Assembly (NCBI GenBank): GCA_028292315.1
Contig: JAQGMO010000210.1
Location: 1 to 36,562, forward strand
Length of the DNA stretch: 36,562 bases
Origin: Herminiimonas sp.
Lineage (GTDB): Bacteria; Pseudomonadota; Gammaproteobacteria; Burkholderiales; Burkholderiaceae_D
Direction of reading: 5' to 3'
Every line of letters starts with the position of its first letter. Within the stretch, counting starts at the first letter, position 1. Of the stretch, positions 8,104 through 16,826 are shown piece after piece. The notes below the pieces were generated by a model. That model had not been told where the DNA came from, did no database searches, and saw nothing but the letters and a program-made list of their open reading frames with translations. Made by a program: the position numbers and the translations under genes.

Positions 8104-8850
8104 TCAGTGCGCGATTCCTTGCCCGCCATCTATGTAAATTGTTTCTCCGGTCAGGAATGCCGAATCCGCGTCAAACAGGCTGCCGACCAGGCGCGCCACA
8201 TGCTCCGGCTGGCCCGCGCCGCCAGTAGGATTGCGTTTGGCCAAGTAACGTCCCAGCCCGCCTTCCTTCAGCGCCGCCCGGTTCAGATCGGTCTCGATCG
8301 GCCCCGGGGCCACGTCGAGCACGCGTATTCCCTGTGCCGCCCATTCGACCGCAAGGCAGCGCGTAATGGCGCCGATCGCGGCCTTCGATGCGCAATAGGC
8401 GGCGTTGCCCTTGACGCCGAGGCGGTCGAAGAAGGAGCCGATATTGATAATCAGGCCGCCATCCACCGCCAGATGGGGAAACGCCTCGCGGCACGTGGCA
8501 AAGGTCCCGGAAGCATTGGTCAGCAGGACCATGTCGAAGTCCGCGCTCGTGAAACTGTCGCTCGGCCCTTCCATGTGGATGCCGGCATTGTTGACCAGGC
8601 CGGCAAGGCGGAAGCCATCCGCTGCGATCCGTGCAAATGCCTGCCGCGCGCTACCGGCTGCCGTGATATCACAGGCGTACGCAAAAAGCCGGCCGTGCGC
8701 CGCAGGCAGGAGGTCCTGTCCGACCGGCACCCGGCCCTCGCGCGAGAGCAGCGCGACCGTATGGCCACGCTGAAGCAAGCGGCTTACGATCGCTGCGCCG
8801 ATGCCGCGGTTGCCGCCAGTGACGGCGATAATGGCACGAGGTTCGGTCAT
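8104..8850 (-). CDS. SDR family oxidoreductase
   Basis: This 248-residue classical short-chain dehydrogenase/reductase has a Rossmann glycine motif TGGNRGIG at 11-18 and NNAG at 88-91. The catalytic residues S139, Y152 and K156 (YCASK) are in place, and the C-terminus has ETIYIDGGQG. It probably oxidises a 3-hydroxyacyl-CoA or reduces a 3-oxoacyl thioester with NAD(P)(H), but the substrate cannot be read from sequence. The ATG at 8850 has AGGAGT about 6 bases upstream. It follows the MaoC hydratase gene by only 9 bases on the same strand, so the two almost certainly share a transcript. Hydratase followed by dehydrogenase fits consecutive beta-oxidation steps. Confidence 0.85.
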   Translation of the reverse strand: MTEPRAIIAVTGGNRGIGAAIVSRLLQRGHTVALLSREGRVPVGQDLLPAAHGRLFAYACDITAAGSARQAFARIAADGFRLAGLVNNAGIHMEGPSDSFTSADFDMVLLTNASGTFATCREAFPHLAVDGGLIINIGSFFDRLGVKGNAAYCASKAAIGAITRCLAVEWAAQGIRVLDVAPGPIETDLNRAALKEGGLGRYLAKRNPTGGAGQPEHVARLVGSLFDADSAFLTGETIYIDGGQGIAH

Positions 8851-8859
8851 GGACGACTC

Positions 8860-9714
8860 CTATCGGGCGAGCACGGCACGGCCGTTGTTGATCACCACGA
8901 CGTCGCGCTCCACTGCGCGGCACCGGAACGAGATGATATTTCCGTCACGCCACATTTCGGTTCGTATCGTGTCGCCCGGGAAGGTTGGCGCGGTAAAGCG
9001 GACCTTCAATTCCTTGAGCGCGCTGCTGTCGTAATCGCAAATGGTCTTCAACAGGGCGTGACCGGCAATGCCGAAAGTGCACAGCCCATGCAGGATGGGA
9101 CGCTCGTAGCCCGCTTCCCTTGCGACTGCAGGATCCGCATGCAGTGGATTGTCGTCGCCGGACAGGCGGTATAGCAAGGGCTGGTCGGGCCGGGTATGCA
9201 GGTCGCAGCTGAACTCCGGCGCGTGCGCCGGGATCGGGTGCGGCACCACCTTCGGCCCCGGATCGCCGCCGAAGCCGCCGTCACCACGGCATATCGAGGT
9301 CGATCGCGTGGTGCAGAGCAGGCGGCCGGAATGCTTTTCGCGCACTTCGGTTTCGGTCTTGACGATTGCGCCGCGGCCGGCGCCCTTATCGTGAACATCC
9401 GTGACGCGCAGCGTCACCACGGTGGATGCCGCGACCGGCAAGGGCTGGTGCAGCACGATTTCCTGCTCGCCGTGCAGCACCATGACTTCATCGAGCCCGC
9501 TGCCGAGAATGAAGTTGTAATTCCAGGCGATGACGGCAGCTTGGGTCGGCAATACCTTCAGGCCGTTTTCATAAACGAAGGCCAGTTCCTTCTCGTCGAG
9601 CGGGTCGCGGCCCAGTCCTACGCCGAGTGCATACAGCATCGTGTCGCGCTCGGTGTACTGAAACTCCCTGGGTGCGATTGCGCGCGCAAGATAGGCGTCC
9701 CGATTGAACTTCAT
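8860..9714 (-). CDS. MaoC-like enoyl-CoA hydratase 2
   Basis: This 284-residue protein has a double hotdog fold: an N-terminal dehydratase-like half (about 10-135) and a C-terminal MaoC half (about 160-284). The hydratase-2 signature YRLSGDDNPLHADP lies at 182-195, with D187, N189 and H192 as expected catalytic residues. The family hydrates trans-2-enoyl-CoA to (R)-3-hydroxyacyl-CoA. I chose the start at 9714 (MKFNRDAYLA) because AGGAG lies about 9 bases upstream. The frame stays open to 9996, but the extra residues read like the antisense of the ligase gene. Transcription is divergent from the ligase operon and probably coregulated with it. Confidence 0.9.
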   Translation of the reverse strand: MKFNRDAYLARAIAPREFQYTERDTMLYALGVGLGRDPLDEKELAFVYENGLKVLPTQAAVIAWNYNFILGSGLDEVMVLHGEQEIVLHQPLPVAASTVVTLRVTDVHDKGAGRGAIVKTETEVREKHSGRLLCTTRSTSICRGDGGFGGDPGPKVVPHPIPAHAPEFSCDLHTRPDQPLLYRLSGDDNPLHADPAVAREAGYERPILHGLCTFGIAGHALLKTICDYDSSALKELKVRFTAPTFPGDTIRTEMWRDGNIISFRCRAVERDVVVINNGRAVLAR

Positions 9715-9955
9715 ATTGTTATGCTCCTGACCGGCCGAGGTGAATATTTGTCGATAAGCAGCAAGCGTGCCAAACGGCCGGCCCGGCAGAAGTGTAGAGC
9801 GGATTGTTTTATGCGTTCGAAAAATACAAATCAGTGTCTGTACCGCAGACAGATCATGCATCGGAAAACACCGGGCGTGTAGCCTGCGCCGGTAAAACCA
9901 GCTGGAACGAAGGTTGCTAGACAACTGGATTGCAACTGAAATTCGGATAGACACA
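9715..9955. promoter_or_regulatory. Divergent promoter region with inverted repeat
   Basis: This 241-bp region separates the hydratase/SDR operon from the ligase operon. It contains a perfect inverted repeat TGTCTG-TACCG-CAGACA at 9835-9851, a plausible operator for a dimeric regulator. No regulator gene is adjacent, so the binding protein is unknown. An AT-rich stretch (GTTTTATGCG to AAATACAAAT, about 9805-9830) next to the repeat could hold promoter elements, but no clean hexamer pair was seen. Confidence 0.4.
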
Positions 9956-11614
9956 ATGGCCAGTATCCTGACGCTCCATACCCCCAAGGCTTCCATCGAA
10001 TACTATCGGGCCGGCTACTGGCAAAAGGAATCGTTTTTCCTATTGCTGAAAAAATGGGCGGAACAAGAACCGGCAGCGTGGTTCGTGCGCGACGCCAGGC
10101 ATCGTCTAAATTACGCCGACGCCCTGGCCTGGACCGAATCGATCGCCGCAAGGCTCGAACGAACAGGCTTGCGGGCGGGCGACCGCGTAGCGATTTCGAT
10201 GCCGAACCGGGTCGAGGCGATACTGATTTTTTTGGCGTGCTCGCGCAATGGCTATCTCGGCATTCCTTCGCTACATCAGAATTACACCACCAGGGAGGTG
10301 GTCGCCCTGCTTGAACGTACCCGCGCAAAGGCTTTGTTCAACCAGACCGGCTATGGCGTCGATGGCGCGCGCAATGAGCGCAGCGAGGCGGCCGCCGCGA
10401 TCGATGGCATGAAGGCGGTATTCAGGCTCGGCGCCGGCAACGACGCCGGCGATGCGGCGCCGGATGGCGCTCGCCCGGCCGGCGCGCCGGTGGATGACGC
10501 CGACAAGGTGGTCTACCTGGCCTTTACCTCGGGCACGACCGGCATGCCGAAAGCTGTCATGCACAGCGATAACACGTTGCTGGCGAATGCGCGGACGATG
10601 TTGAGGGATTGGGGCCATGACAGCAACACCGTGATCCTCGCATTGAGCCCGCTGTCCCATCATAATGGATGGGTTGCGCTTGGCCAGATGCTGACCGCCG
10701 GCGGGGAAATGGTCCTCAACGATCCGCCCTCCGGCATGAAGGCGCTGGACTGGATCGTGGAAACCGGCGCCACTTACCTGATGGGCGTGCCGACCCACGC
10801 GATCGACGTACTGGCGGAAATCCGGCGGCGCGGCCTGAAGGCGGCCGGCAAGGTGAAAACCTGGTATATCGCCGGCGCGCCGATTCCGCCCGATGTATCG
10901 GCCGAGATCATGAGCATGGGAATCAAGCCGCAAAACGTGTATGGCATGACGGAAAACAGTTCGCACCAATATCCGCTGCCGACCGATGACGCGGAAACCA
11001 TGACCACCACTTGCGGCCGCGCCAATGCCGGCTATGAAGTGCGCATCTTCCAGCCGGAAAACAACGATGTCGAAGTCCCGGTCGGCTCGGTCGGCGAAAT
11101 CGGCGGGCGCGGCGCCTGCCTGATGCTCGGGTATTTCGACCATCAAAAGGCGACCGAGGAATCGTTCAATGCCGATGGCTGGTTCATGACCGGCGACCTG
11201 GGCGTGCTCGATACTCGCGGCAACCTGAAAATCGTGGGCCGTGTCAAAGACGTGATCATCCGCGGCGGCCACAATATCTTCCCGGCCCATATCGAAAACC
11301 TCGCACTCCAGCACAAGGCCATCCTGAAGGCAGCCGCCTTCCCGATTGCCGATGACCGTCTCGGCGAGCGGGTATGCCTGGCCCTTACCTTCAACCCGGG
11401 ACAAGCGCTGAGCGGCGAGGAAGTGCTGGCGCATCTGCGCGACGTTAACCTGTCGAAATACGATATGCCCGAGTACATGGCGGTGATGGAAGAGTTGCCG
11501 ACCACCGCCAGCGGCAAGATTCTCAAGCGTGAACTGGTGGTGATGGTGGACGAGGGCCGCCTCGTGCCACATGCGATCAGCGCTACCGTACAAACAAAAG
11601 TCAACAAGGAATAA
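9956..11614 (+). CDS. AMP-dependent acyl-CoA synthetase (CoA ligase)
   Basis: This 552-residue ANL-superfamily enzyme activates a carboxylic acid to its CoA thioester through an acyl-adenylate. The phosphate-binding motif TSGTTGMPK is at 191-199 and YGMTE at 329-333. The hinge region reads GRVKDVIIRGGHNIFP, and the catalytic lysine K521 lies in TASGKILKREL. All core motifs are intact. Overall look suggests the cyclohexanecarboxylate or medium-chain CoA-ligase branch, but substrate range is inference. The ATG at 9956 follows a weak GGATAG site. A TTG at 9914 is in frame but too close to its upstream purine run. It is the first gene of a plus-strand operon with the MDR and PhaB-like genes. Confidence 0.9.
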   Translation: MASILTLHTPKASIEYYRAGYWQKESFFLLLKKWAEQEPAAWFVRDARHRLNYADALAWTESIAARLERTGLRAGDRVAISMPNRVEAILIFLACSRNGYLGIPSLHQNYTTREVVALLERTRAKALFNQTGYGVDGARNERSEAAAAIDGMKAVFRLGAGNDAGDAAPDGARPAGAPVDDADKVVYLAFTSGTTGMPKAVMHSDNTLLANARTMLRDWGHDSNTVILALSPLSHHNGWVALGQMLTAGGEMVLNDPPSGMKALDWIVETGATYLMGVPTHAIDVLAEIRRRGLKAAGKVKTWYIAGAPIPPDVSAEIMSMGIKPQNVYGMTENSSHQYPLPTDDAETMTTTCGRANAGYEVRIFQPENNDVEVPVGSVGEIGGRGACLMLGYFDHQKATEESFNADGWFMTGDLGVLDTRGNLKIVGRVKDVIIRGGHNIFPAHIENLALQHKAILKAAAFPIADDRLGERVCLALTFNPGQALSGEEVLAHLRDVNLSKYDMPEYMAVMEELPTTASGKILKRELVVMVDEGRLVPHAISATVQTKVNKE

Positions 11615-11618
11615 GAAC

Positions 11619-12608
11619 ATGCGTGCTGTACTCGTCAAAGAATTTGGATCATTCACCAACTGTGAAATCGCCGAACTGCCAACTCCTCAGCCGGGCTCCG
11701 GTCAGGTGGTCATCAAGGCAGGCGCCGCCGGACTCAATTTTCCCGACCTGCTGGTGATCAGCGGCGCTTACCAGATCCTGCCGCCGCTACCCTTCATTCC
11801 GGGCAAGGAAGTCGCCGGCACGGTCATGGCACTGGGCGCGGGCGTCACTTCCCTGAAGGTCGGGGACCGGGTGCTGGCCAATGTCGAAAACGGCGCCTAT
11901 GCGGAAGAGGCGGTGGCCAACGCAGCCGATTGCCACCGGCTTCCGGATAGCATGGACTTCGCCACGGCCGCCGCACTGGGACTGGTGTACCAGACCGCCT
12001 ATCTTTCCCTGATCGACCGCGCCGGCTATCAGCGCGGCGAAACCGTGCTGGTCACCGGCGCCACCGGCGCGGTTGGCCTGGCGACAGTTCAACTGGCGCG
12101 CGCCATGGGCGCCACCGTACTCGCCGGGGTAGCAACGGCGTCCAAGGCAGACGCCGTGCGTGCCGCGGGGGCTCACCATATCATCGACCTGGCGGCGCCT
12201 GACCTGCGTGATAGTTTGCGTGAACAGGTATTCGCGCTCACCGGCAAGCATGGGGCCGATGTGCTAATTGACCCGGTCGGCGGCGACATATTCGACGCCG
12301 CCCTGCGCGCCATGGCATGGTGCGGGCGCGCGGTGGTGGTGGGATTCGCGGCTGGCCGGATTCCGACTATCAAGGCGAACTACCTGCTGGTTAAAAACAT
12401 CGCGGTCTCCGGGCTTCAGTGGTCGGATTACCGTGAGCGGGTTCCGCAACGGGTCGCCGAAGTTCAGCAAGATATTTTCCGGCTGCAGCAGGAAGGGCAT
12501 TTCCAGCCGCATATCATGCGCACCCTGCCGCTGGAAGGATTCAAGGAAGGCCTGGCGACCATCCAGGACCGCCGCGTAATCGGCAAGATCATCCTGAAAC
12601 TCGATTGA
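11619..12608 (+). CDS. NAD(P)H:quinone reductase-like MDR protein
   Basis: This 329-residue zinc-free medium-chain dehydrogenase/reductase is of the quinone oxidoreductase/enoyl reductase type. The N-terminal GroES-like domain includes GLNFPDLLVISGAYQ and FIPGKEVAGTV. The nucleotide-binding domain carries VTGATGAVGLATVQLARAMG, with the AxxGxxG pattern for NADPH. No structural-zinc cysteine cluster is present. It could reduce an enoyl-CoA or quinone. In this operon a 2-enoyl-CoA or crotonyl-type reductase role is conceivable but unproven. The ATG lies 4 bases after the ligase stop and has AAGGAA upstream overlapping that stop, so translation is probably coupled. Confidence 0.85.
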   Translation: MRAVLVKEFGSFTNCEIAELPTPQPGSGQVVIKAGAAGLNFPDLLVISGAYQILPPLPFIPGKEVAGTVMALGAGVTSLKVGDRVLANVENGAYAEEAVANAADCHRLPDSMDFATAAALGLVYQTAYLSLIDRAGYQRGETVLVTGATGAVGLATVQLARAMGATVLAGVATASKADAVRAAGAHHIIDLAAPDLRDSLREQVFALTGKHGADVLIDPVGGDIFDAALRAMAWCGRAVVVGFAAGRIPTIKANYLLVKNIAVSGLQWSDYRERVPQRVAEVQQDIFRLQQEGHFQPHIMRTLPLEGFKEGLATIQDRRVIGKIILKLD

Positions 12609-12618
12609 GGATGCCTCG

Positions 12619-13341
12619 ATGCCGAAAGTAGCCCTGGTGACCGGCGGCACGCGCGGTATCGGCGCCGCCGTATCGGAAGCGTTGCACGCGGCAGGGTATC
12701 GCGTGGCCGCCAGCTATGCCGGCAATGTGGACGCGGCACATGCGTTCGAAAGCCGCACCGGCATTGCCACCTTCCGCTGGGATGTGGCGGATTTCGACGC
12801 CTGCCAGGACGGCGTAAAAGTGGTGGAAGAGGCGCTCGGACCGGTCGATGTGCTGGTAAATAACGCCGGTATTACGCGCGATCGCAGCGCCCACAAAATG
12901 AGCCCGCAGGAATGGCTGGCTGTGATCAACACCAACCTGAACGGCGCCTTTTACATGTGCAATGCGGTGTTGGGCGGCATGCGCGCACGGCGCTTCGGCC
13001 GCATCATCAATATGTCGTCCATCAACGGCCAGAAAGGGCAGTTCGGGCAAGCCAATTATTCGGCGGCCAAGGCCGGCCTGCTTGGTCTGACCCGGGCCCT
13101 GGCGCAGGAAAGCGCGAAATACGGCATCACCGTCAATGCGGTGGCGCCCGGCCATATCGATACCGAAATGCTGCATGCGGCGCCGCCGCAGCTGGTGGCC
13201 GCGCTCAAGGCGCAGATTCCGATGGACCGCCTCGGCACGGTGGAAGAAGTGGCGCATTCGGTGTTGTTCCTGGCGGATGAGAAGGCCGCCTTCATCACAG
13301 GGTCGACTATCAGCATCAACGGAGGGAATTATTTCGTATGA
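12619..13341 (+). CDS. phaB: Acetoacetyl-CoA reductase-like SDR (PhaB type)
   Basis: This 240-residue SDR starts with VTGGTRGIG and has NNAG at 81-84. The catalytic residues are S134, Y147 and K151. The segment SSINGQKGQFGQANYSAAKA and APGHIDTEM closely match the PhaB subgroup, which reduces acetoacetyl-CoA to (R)-3-hydroxybutyryl-CoA with NADPH for polyhydroxyalkanoate synthesis. No PHA synthase or thiolase is nearby, so here the enzyme may instead process 3-oxoacyl-CoA intermediates of the acid pathway. The ATG follows GAGG and lies 10 bases after the MDR gene. The phaB symbol rests on subgroup resemblance only. Confidence 0.78.
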   Translation: MPKVALVTGGTRGIGAAVSEALHAAGYRVAASYAGNVDAAHAFESRTGIATFRWDVADFDACQDGVKVVEEALGPVDVLVNNAGITRDRSAHKMSPQEWLAVINTNLNGAFYMCNAVLGGMRARRFGRIINMSSINGQKGQFGQANYSAAKAGLLGLTRALAQESAKYGITVNAVAPGHIDTEMLHAAPPQLVAALKAQIPMDRLGTVEEVAHSVLFLADEKAAFITGSTISINGGNYFV

Positions 13342-13421
13342 CTAAACAGGGCGCGCCAGCATGAAATAAGCCGGCGTTCAGACCGGAAGCCGTTACACAC
13401 TAAACAACACAGGAGACAAAA

Positions 13422-14636
13422 ATGAGCATCAAATTGAAATCGGTGGCGCTCGCGGTATCGGGAGCGCTGGCAATCGGGATAGCCGCACCGGCGGCGGCCC
13501 AGATTTCGGGCGATTCGGTCAAGATCGGTTTCATCACTGATATGTCCGGCATTTTTGCCGATATCGATGGCCCGGGCGGCGTCGAGGCCATCAAGATGGC
13601 GATCGCCGACTTTGGCGGCACCGTGCTCGGCAAGAAGATCGAACTGCTGGTAGCCGATAACCAGAACAAGGCCGACATCGCGGCCAACAAGACGCGTGAA
13701 TGGATCGACCAGCAGGGCCTGGACATGGTGGTCGGCGGCACCAATTCCTCGGCCAGCCTGGCCATCGCCAAGATCGCCGGCGAAAAGAAACGGCCGTTCA
13801 TGGCGGTCGGCGCCATTACCGCGCGTCTGACCAATGAGGACTGCACGCCTTACACCGTGCATTATGCGGTCGACACGGTTGCGCTGGCGCGCGGCACCGG
13901 CGGCGCGATGGTGGAGCAGGGCGGCAAATCCTGGTTCTTCCTGACGGCCGACTATGCTTTCGGCCAGTCGCTCGAGAAGGATACCTCGGACGTCATCAAG
14001 GCCAAGGGCGGCAATGTGCTGGGATCGGTCAAGTATCCGCTCGCGGCATCGGACTTTTCCTCTTTCCTGCTGCAGGCGCAGGGCTCCAAGGCGCAGGTTC
14101 TCGGGCTGGCCAGCGGCAGCGGCGACAACGTCAACGCAATCAAGGGCGCCCGTGAATTCGGCCTGACCAAAAGCATGAAACTGGCAGGCTTGCTGATGTT
14201 CATCAACGACACGCACGCGCTCGGGCTCGACACCGCCCAGGGCATGTACCTGACAGAAGGGTGGTACTGGGACCAAAGCCAGGAATCGCGCGCCTGGGCC
14301 AGGCGCTTCTTTGAAAAAATGAAAAAGATGCCCTCCCTGCTGCAGGCCGGCGACTATTCCGCCACCATGCATTACCTGACTGCGATCAAGGCGGCCGGCA
14401 CCGACGATCCGGACAAGGTCATGGCCAAGATGAAGGAACTGAAGATCAATGACATGTTTGCAAAGAACGGCGTGGTGCGCCCGGACGGCCGCATGGTATA
14501 TGACATGTCGCTGATGCAGATCAAGGCGCCATCCGAATCGAAATATCCATGGGACTACTACAAGCTGGTGCAAAAGATTCCGGGAGCGCAGGCCTATACG
14601 ACCAAGGCCGAAACCAAGTGTTCGCTGTGGAAGTAG
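13422..14636 (+). CDS. ABC transporter substrate-binding protein (Leu/Ile/Val-type fold)
   Basis: This 404-residue periplasmic binding protein starts with a clear Sec signal peptide, and cleavage is likely after APAAA (about residue 27). The mature part starts VKIGFITDMSG and contains NQNKADIAANKTREWI and ADYAFGQSLEKD, which is typical of the branched-chain amino-acid (HAAT) binding-protein family. In acid-degradation loci these proteins often bind aromatic or aliphatic acids. No permease or ATPase genes are adjacent, so it must work with a transporter encoded elsewhere. The start has AGGAG about 7 bases upstream. It is probably the last gene of the ligase operon, with an 80-bp gap before it. 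Confidence 0.9.
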   Translation: MSIKLKSVALAVSGALAIGIAAPAAAQISGDSVKIGFITDMSGIFADIDGPGGVEAIKMAIADFGGTVLGKKIELLVADNQNKADIAANKTREWIDQQGLDMVVGGTNSSASLAIAKIAGEKKRPFMAVGAITARLTNEDCTPYTVHYAVDTVALARGTGGAMVEQGGKSWFFLTADYAFGQSLEKDTSDVIKAKGGNVLGSVKYPLAASDFSSFLLQAQGSKAQVLGLASGSGDNVNAIKGAREFGLTKSMKLAGLLMFINDTHALGLDTAQGMYLTEGWYWDQSQESRAWARRFFEKMKKMPSLLQAGDYSATMHYLTAIKAAGTDDPDKVMAKMKELKINDMFAKNGVVRPDGRMVYDMSLMQIKAPSESKYPWDYYKLVQKIPGAQAYTTKAETKCSLWK

Positions 14637-14649
14637 GGCTGGCGTAGCG

Positions 14650-14685
14650 GCGCAAGCCATTCGGACTTTTGTGAATGGCTTGCGC
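14650..14685. terminator. Strong hairpin after binding-protein gene
   Basis: A perfect 13-bp inverted repeat (GCGCAAGCCATTC at 14650-14662, its complement at 14673-14685) with a 10-base loop lies 14 bases after the stop at 14636. The opposing methyltransferase gene ends about 75 bases further on. There is no T-tract on either strand, so intrinsic termination would be weak. It may instead stabilise the 3' end of the mRNA. Confidence 0.5.
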
Positions 14686-14759
14686 AGGCAGAGCGGCAGC
14701 CGGCTGAACCGGTATCGGCGGACCGGGGACCTGGTTAGGCCGGCATTAATGGATGATTT

Positions 14760-15458
14760 TCAGACCACCATCCGGTATATGAAATACTTTTCATGCTTTT
14801 TGATCAATGAAAACTGGTCAGGCTTGCCAAATAAGTTTTGTAAGACCGGATTGTAGTAGACGATGTAACGCTCTTTGGTATTTCGCGCCGAGGCCCGTAT
14901 ATTCTCCAGGACTTTCGCCATGATCTCCTCATTGAACGGATTAAAGAAAAAGATAAATGCGTCTTCGTCCGAGAACTGGAAATCCGCCGCATCCGCGCAA
15001 ACCACTTCAACCGCCGATCCCCGACTACGCCTGGACTCGGAGCGCTTGACGTTTTCCTGGGCGATCCGTGCAAGGTTTTTGCAAAATTCGACACCGACGA
15101 CGCGACCGAATCGATGATATGAAGCCACAATCAGCACGCGTCCTTTCCCGCATCCCATGTCGAAGAACGCGAATCGGGAAGGGTCGAAACGGCTGATTTC
15201 GCGCATCACCAGAGCCAGGCCCCTCAACGGCGTCGGCTCATAGGGCTCCGCCAAAAGGTGCAATCGATTTGAGGAAATTTTCGGATGGATCACACGCCCT
15301 GTAGTATTCACGTTCCATTTGCGGTCGAACCGCCAATCGCGAAAAGAGACAATGGTCTTTCTGTAGATGAAGTTCGCGGTATGCGTTGCGGTACCCGTAA
15401 AACCTTTATGGTTCAGCGAGTGCAGGAAGCGGTGAAAGAGTAGACAAATATATTGCAT
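14760..15458 (-). CDS. Class I SAM-dependent methyltransferase
   Basis: This 232-residue protein has SAM-binding motif I, FFDMGCGKGRVLIVA, in the middle of the chain, followed by VVGVEFCKNLARIAQENV, where the acidic residue should bind the ribose. An FFFNPF segment follows further on, where motif IV lies. The first 75 residues lack a clear domain and include basic and aromatic stretches. The substrate is unknown. The start at 15458 has GGAGGT very close upstream (about 3-4 bases). An in-frame start at 15578 has no such site. The gene sits alone between the binding-protein hairpin and the recombinase, on the same strand as the latter, and could be cargo of a mobile segment. Confidence 0.75.
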   Translation of the reverse strand: MQYICLLFHRFLHSLNHKGFTGTATHTANFIYRKTIVSFRDWRFDRKWNVNTTGRVIHPKISSNRLHLLAEPYEPTPLRGLALVMREISRFDPSRFAFFDMGCGKGRVLIVASYHRFGRVVGVEFCKNLARIAQENVKRSESRRSRGSAVEVVCADAADFQFSDEDAFIFFFNPFNEEIMAKVLENIRASARNTKERYIVYYNPVLQNLFGKPDQFSLIKKHEKYFIYRMVV

Positions 15459-15686
15459 GCCACCTCCAGCGACGTGAATTCCGGCGAGAACAGGGGAAAG
15501 GCCGGCAGGCAATCCACGCCGGCCGAACGGGTTAAACCTATCGTAGGCGATACCGGCCGCACGCTTTTGATTGCCCACAAATTGCCCGGCCCGGCCTTGA
15601 TTTCATGCTTATGCCTGGGATCCGCGCCGGCGTCGTGGGCCCGCATCACTTTTCAGCTCCGCAATGATGTGATGCGGGTCGGTGCC

Positions 15687-16748
15687 TCAGGCCAGATTGA
15701 CCGGGTGCGGAAGAAGCCGCCGGTAGCGCGACATGCTGTTTATATCCAGCAGTCCAAGCCAGCGCGCAACGTCATTTTCGCTTTTCCCTTTCGACAGTTG
15801 CCTTAACGCGAAAGTATGGCGCAGCCGGAAGACCCCGCCGGAATCATCAGGCATGCCGGCGCCCGCCAATACAGCCTTGCATGCCTCGTAACAAGCGGTG
15901 TGAGACCATGCTCGTCCGCCGAGGGTTGAGGGAAAGACCAGGTCACCCGCAATATTCTGTCTGGCGCGTACGGATAGCCAGAATGCCAGCTGGCGCGCTG
16001 CCCATTGCGCCACCGGGGTCTCGCGCGCCGGTGAATTTCCGTTGCCCGGCAAAGCCAGCTTCCACGGTAAATTCGATTTCCGGCCGCCTTCGATAATGAC
16101 GCCGCCGGTCGATAGTGCGCGCACTTCGCCCGGCGTCAGCCCGGCGCCCAGCATCAGCGCGACAGCGCTGCGGTCACGCACCTGCTTCCATGATGCTCCT
16201 ACGGCGGGAGATAGTTCAGGGTGAAATTCGGTGAGGTAAGCGATCAGGCGCTTCGCCTGCGCTTCACTGTAATACTCGGGCAAGGGATCGCTATGGCTGG
16301 CGTTCGCATACCGATATTCGGGCAGCTGGAGCAATTCACTCGCCGCCGGGTTCGGGGCCACGCCTTCACGCCGTGCATGAAAGCGCGTGATCCGGTCGAT
16401 CAGAGTCAGCATTCGCCAGGCATAACGTGGCGAGAGTTCATCGCCCCTGGTGCTCACGCGCGGCCTGCCATTGATATCGCCGCTGCCGCGAATCACCAGG
16501 AAGGTTTGAATATCATCGGACTCGATATCACCGATGTCCAGGGAGCGCACTGCGCAGTAGGCCGCGAAGGCGTGCCACATTTCCTGGTAAACGTTGATCG
16601 AGGCTTCACGGAGGGCGCATTCACTGCGTGCCCGGGAGCCTGATTCCGCTCGATGGATGACCCAATCGTCAAACAGCCGGCGCATGCGCTGTTCGATGGA
16701 GATGATATCGGCGTCATCGAAAAGAGGCAGGGTCATTGAGGCTTTCAT
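15687..16748 (-). CDS. Tyrosine recombinase/phage integrase family, atypical active site
   Basis: This 353-residue protein has a SAM-like core-binding half (about 40-150) and a tyrosine-recombinase catalytic half (about 160-350). Box II reads FRLRHTFALRQL (307-318) and the nucleophile region reads LGLLDINSMSRYRR, with Y342 as the likely nucleophile. By eye the usual Arg I aligns with T205 in GAGLTPGEVRAL, the box II His with F307, and the late His/Trp with L333. Only Arg II (R310) and Y342 of those five aligned positions are clearly kept. It may be a divergent subfamily or impaired. The start at 16748 (MKASMTLPL) has AGGCGG about 5 bases upstream. A longer frame reaches 16844 but would run into the inverted repeat described separately. 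Confidence 0.75.
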   Translation of the reverse strand: MKASMTLPLFDDADIISIEQRMRRLFDDWVIHRAESGSRARSECALREASINVYQEMWHAFAAYCAVRSLDIGDIESDDIQTFLVIRGSGDINGRPRVSTRGDELSPRYAWRMLTLIDRITRFHARREGVAPNPAASELLQLPEYRYANASHSDPLPEYYSEAQAKRLIAYLTEFHPELSPAVGASWKQVRDRSAVALMLGAGLTPGEVRALSTGGVIIEGGRKSNLPWKLALPGNGNSPARETPVAQWAARQLAFWLSVRARQNIAGDLVFPSTLGGRAWSHTACYEACKAVLAGAGMPDDSGGVFRLRHTFALRQLSKGKSENDVARWLGLLDINSMSRYRRLLPHPVNLA

Positions 16749-16826
16749 TTTGCCGCCTATATGGAAACGATATTGTGAATGCGACCATATGTCGCTGATT
16801 TCGTTCCATGAATCAAATCCCAGGTC

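Noticed and set aside
8095-9174. 359-codon plus-strand open frame opposite the SDR and MaoC genes
   Set aside because: It spans two real minus-strand genes and their junction, has no ribosome binding site, and shows no domain.
10271-11659. 462-codon minus-strand open frame opposite the acyl-CoA ligase gene
   Set aside because: It is an antisense shadow of the ligase, whose motifs are all intact on the plus strand.
13329-14660. 443-codon minus-strand open frame opposite the ABC binding-protein gene
   Set aside because: It lacks a ribosome binding site and any recognisable family pattern, and its His/Arg/Gly-rich composition is typical of the antisense of a high-GC gene. The plus-strand frame is a clear binding protein.
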